From Paralichthys olivaceus (lineage: Eukaryota; Chordata; Actinopteri; Pleuronectiformes; Paralichthyidae): 64,000 nt of DNA. A program made the translations under genes and the position numbers. Under the pieces are notes generated by a model that was not told the DNA's origin, did not search any database, and worked only from the letters and a program-made list of their open reading frames with translations. Below, in pieces: positions 61,987-64,000 of the stretch (positions are counted from its first letter, which is position 1; the number at the start of each line of letters is the position of its first letter). The stretch is from NCBI RefSeq assembly GCF_024713975.1, contig NC_091111.1, positions 1,302,001 to 1,366,000 on the forward strand, written 5' to 3'.

Positions 61987-63469
61987 CTGTGACAAGTACG
62001 AGGAGAAGAAGAAGAAGGGCTCAGTGCAGGATACAATCATTATGTTTATGCAAGAAGTAATGAACAAATCGAAAATATTTTTTGCACACTTGGCTGCGGA
62101 GCGGTGAACACTGCTTGTGCTCAGCGTGCTTCAATGAGCTGCAGCAATTGGATTATTGTCTATTTGGCAGTGATCTAATGTAAACATACAACCTGGAGGG
62201 CTTTTTTAGGTCAGAGGATTAACACAGCTGCATGTCTGCTCAAAAATGCTTCCAAATAGTCCAAAGAGCATGAACATGGAGTTCAGGAATAAAAAGTGTC
62301 ATCAAAAAGAAACGCTCTTGTTGAAGCAACACATTAACTTCAGTATTAAAGCTATTGTTAGATCAGTGTTTCCCAAACTGCAGGTCACAGGATAAATGTG
62401 AGGCATTAACAAGAAAAACTGAAAATACACAGCGATTATTCACAATATTAAAACCTGCTTAAGTTGCTTAATGAATTTGAGATCTAGATAATTTGGAGGC
62501 TGAGTCAACAAATTTAACTCGTGTTGTCATGTTCCTAACACCAGTCCTGCTGAAAGAGGCCACTGCCATCAGGGAACACTGTAGCCATAAATAAATGTGT
62601 TTGGTCTGCATCAGTGTCAAGTCAGAGAACACTGCTCGGAGCAGCACACTGCCTCCACTGCCCTGCTTTCTACCCATAGGGCATCCTGCTGCCATTCCCT
62701 GGGGATGGACAAAGTAAAAGTAAAATACCATATAGCCTTATTGTAAGTGTATGAAAATAAATTACAAGATACAGCAGCCACGCCATGTATCAATATACAC
62801 TACATGTATATATCTATATACAGTATATCTATAGATATATCCATCAGCAGATTTGATCTATCCCGTCAGCAGCACACTGACTCAGCTGATTAAGTGGACC
62901 ATTGTTGAGAGCAACAGGCTAACGAGGCATGACAGAAATCTGTCAACAGATAGTTCAAATAATCGGACCTACAGTAACTTTCCTTTTGTACTTAGTTCGG
63001 TAATGAAGGGCCTACCCTCCAGCAACACTGACGACAATGACAGACAAGTCACTCATAAGCAGACAACTGATGAAACCTGCATCCATAGCAACTAGTTTCT
63101 AAGTAATTATTGAATCACCCTTCGATTGCCAAAGCAATAGCAGAGTTATTTCAGACCAATTCTCAGGAAACACAAAGTTACACACTTTGACTTAGAGAAG
63201 TTGTGAGCTACAACAAACACGAGTGGTTGATGGAATAACAACCTGTTGTTTCATGGCTGTGCAGCACAACATTGTTAATGACAATAAGGCCCAAATCAGG
63301 TGTTATGTTGCTTAAATGTTTTATATTGAGCTGAATAACAAAGCTTTTATTTTGAAAAGTTGTGAGCTTTGGTCTGAAGATTGTGTCGATTGCTTAAAAG
63401 CTGACATGAATATGAAAAAATAAAGCAAGTTAAGTAAAGTATTCATTCTGACTAGAAATCTGTTTTTCC

Positions 63470-63712
63470 ACTAACCAGAAGGTCAACGGTTTGATACCTG
63501 TCCCCCCATACCGAAGTGTCCTTGGGCAAGATACTGAACCCCAAATTTCCATTGACGGCTGTGCCAGCAGAGTATGAATGATGGAAATGTTTTTTATTAA
63601 TATAGAGCTTTTCTAGTCTTGATGACCAGTCAAAGCGCTTTACAGTTCAGTTTTTGGGGTTCCGTATCTTGCCCAAGGACACTTAGGCATGTGGAACAGG
63701 GAAGAGTGCAGT
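63470..63712. mobile_element. Head-to-head MITE fragments, copy 7
   Basis: The left part (63470-63590) is antisense ('gtgtccttgggcaagatact', 'gaaccccaaatttcc'). The right part (63585-63712) is sense ('ttctagtcttgatgaccagt', 'gcgctttacagttcag', 'cttgcccaaggacactt'). Both belong to the 'TGATGACCACTCAAAGC' family. Confidence 0.72.
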
Positions 63713-63976
63713 GTTAAATTAGAAAACTTTGTGCTCATTCTCCCTGATTTATCTGCAACGAAGAGTTGATAGTTTTTCATAAAATTAAAACTGAATTTGA
63801 TTTATTGTTCATGTGTGTGGCTTAATGAATAAATTCATAATTTACTTGCTTGACTGTTTCATACATTGCATGTCAGCTGTTTCAGAGGTTTTTGTTAAGC
63901 AATCAACACAATCTTCAGACCCAAGTTCACAACTTTTCAAAATAAAAGCTCGGTACTTCAGCTCAATATAAAGCAT

Positions 63977-64000
63977 TTAAAGGTTCAGAGTGTAAGATTT
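63977..64000 (+). mobile_element. TTAA-flanked MITE, copy 5, cut by window end
   Basis: 'ttaaaggttcagagtgtaag' followed by attt is the left inverted end of the MITE family seen at 12.64, 26.65, 34.66 and 51.55 kb. Confidence 0.65.

Larger units (their letters stand above)
61987..64000. other. tab2: tab2 last intron, continuing past the window
   Basis: No further tab2 exon could be recognised on the minus strand up to the window end. It contains a TA-rich tract near 62.80-62.85 kb, a head-to-head pair of MITE fragments (63.47-63.71 kb) and the start of another MITE at 63.98 kb. Confidence 0.5.

Noticed and set aside
62468-62731. 87-codon minus-strand frame as a further tab2 exon
   Set aside because: The residues do not resemble the TAB2 region before the NZF finger (coiled coil), and no convincing splice phase was found.

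Overview
The window is nuclear DNA of a ray-finned fish, most likely a percomorph teleost. The genes are split by short GT-AG introns, the proteins are vertebrate orthologues, and the space between exons is filled with teleost-type repeats: L2/Maui-like and Rex1-like LINE tails, Tc1-like relics, a Harbinger-type element with its terminal repeats, several MITE families and microsatellites. No bacterial, phage or CRISPR-like content was seen.

Five multi-exon genes lie in the order katna1(+), ginm1(-), ppil4(+), zc3h12d(+), tab2(-, last exon only). As I recall it, this is the order and relative orientation of the human 6q25 block KATNA1-GINM1-PPIL4-ZC3H12D-TAB2, and this agreement supports every orthology call. 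I joined exons by hand from splice sites, reading frame and family knowledge. The models give katna1 491 aa, ginm1 357 aa, ppil4 472 aa and zc3h12d 579 aa, all in frame. A bradykinin-receptor-like GPCR with a single coding exon (about 7.6-8.7 kb) lies upstream of katna1.

Layout: 1-6.4 kb has no gene I can support and holds LINE and MITE relics. 6.45-9.5 kb is the GPCR gene with a TATA box and a probable non-coding first exon. 9.9-11.6 kb is a large minisatellite. 13.2-19.6 kb is katna1. 19.6-23.5 kb is gene-free and holds a duplicated segment. 23.5-27.7 kb is ginm1 with a CpG-type promoter. 27.7-29.5 kb is LINE debris reaching the ppil4 start. 29.5-42.8 kb is ppil4, whose introns hold many transposons. 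42.8-49.7 kb is a repeat-rich gap with an L2-type reverse transcriptase relic. 49.7-58.6 kb is zc3h12d. 59.8-62.0 kb is the 3' end of tab2, and its intron runs off the window.

The genes are not a functional operon: microtubule severing (katna1), a membrane glycoprotein (ginm1), a nuclear spliceosome-linked cyclophilin (ppil4), an mRNA-degrading immune regulator (zc3h12d) and a TAK1 adaptor (tab2). zc3h12d and tab2 both act in inflammatory signalling, with opposite effects. I found no clearly new biological system. The best leads are the NPxxF variant in the GPCR, a LINE-tail-like sequence abutting the ppil4 start codon, a Harbinger-type element with intact ends, the TTAA-flanked MITE family, and the duplicated segment downstream of ginm1.
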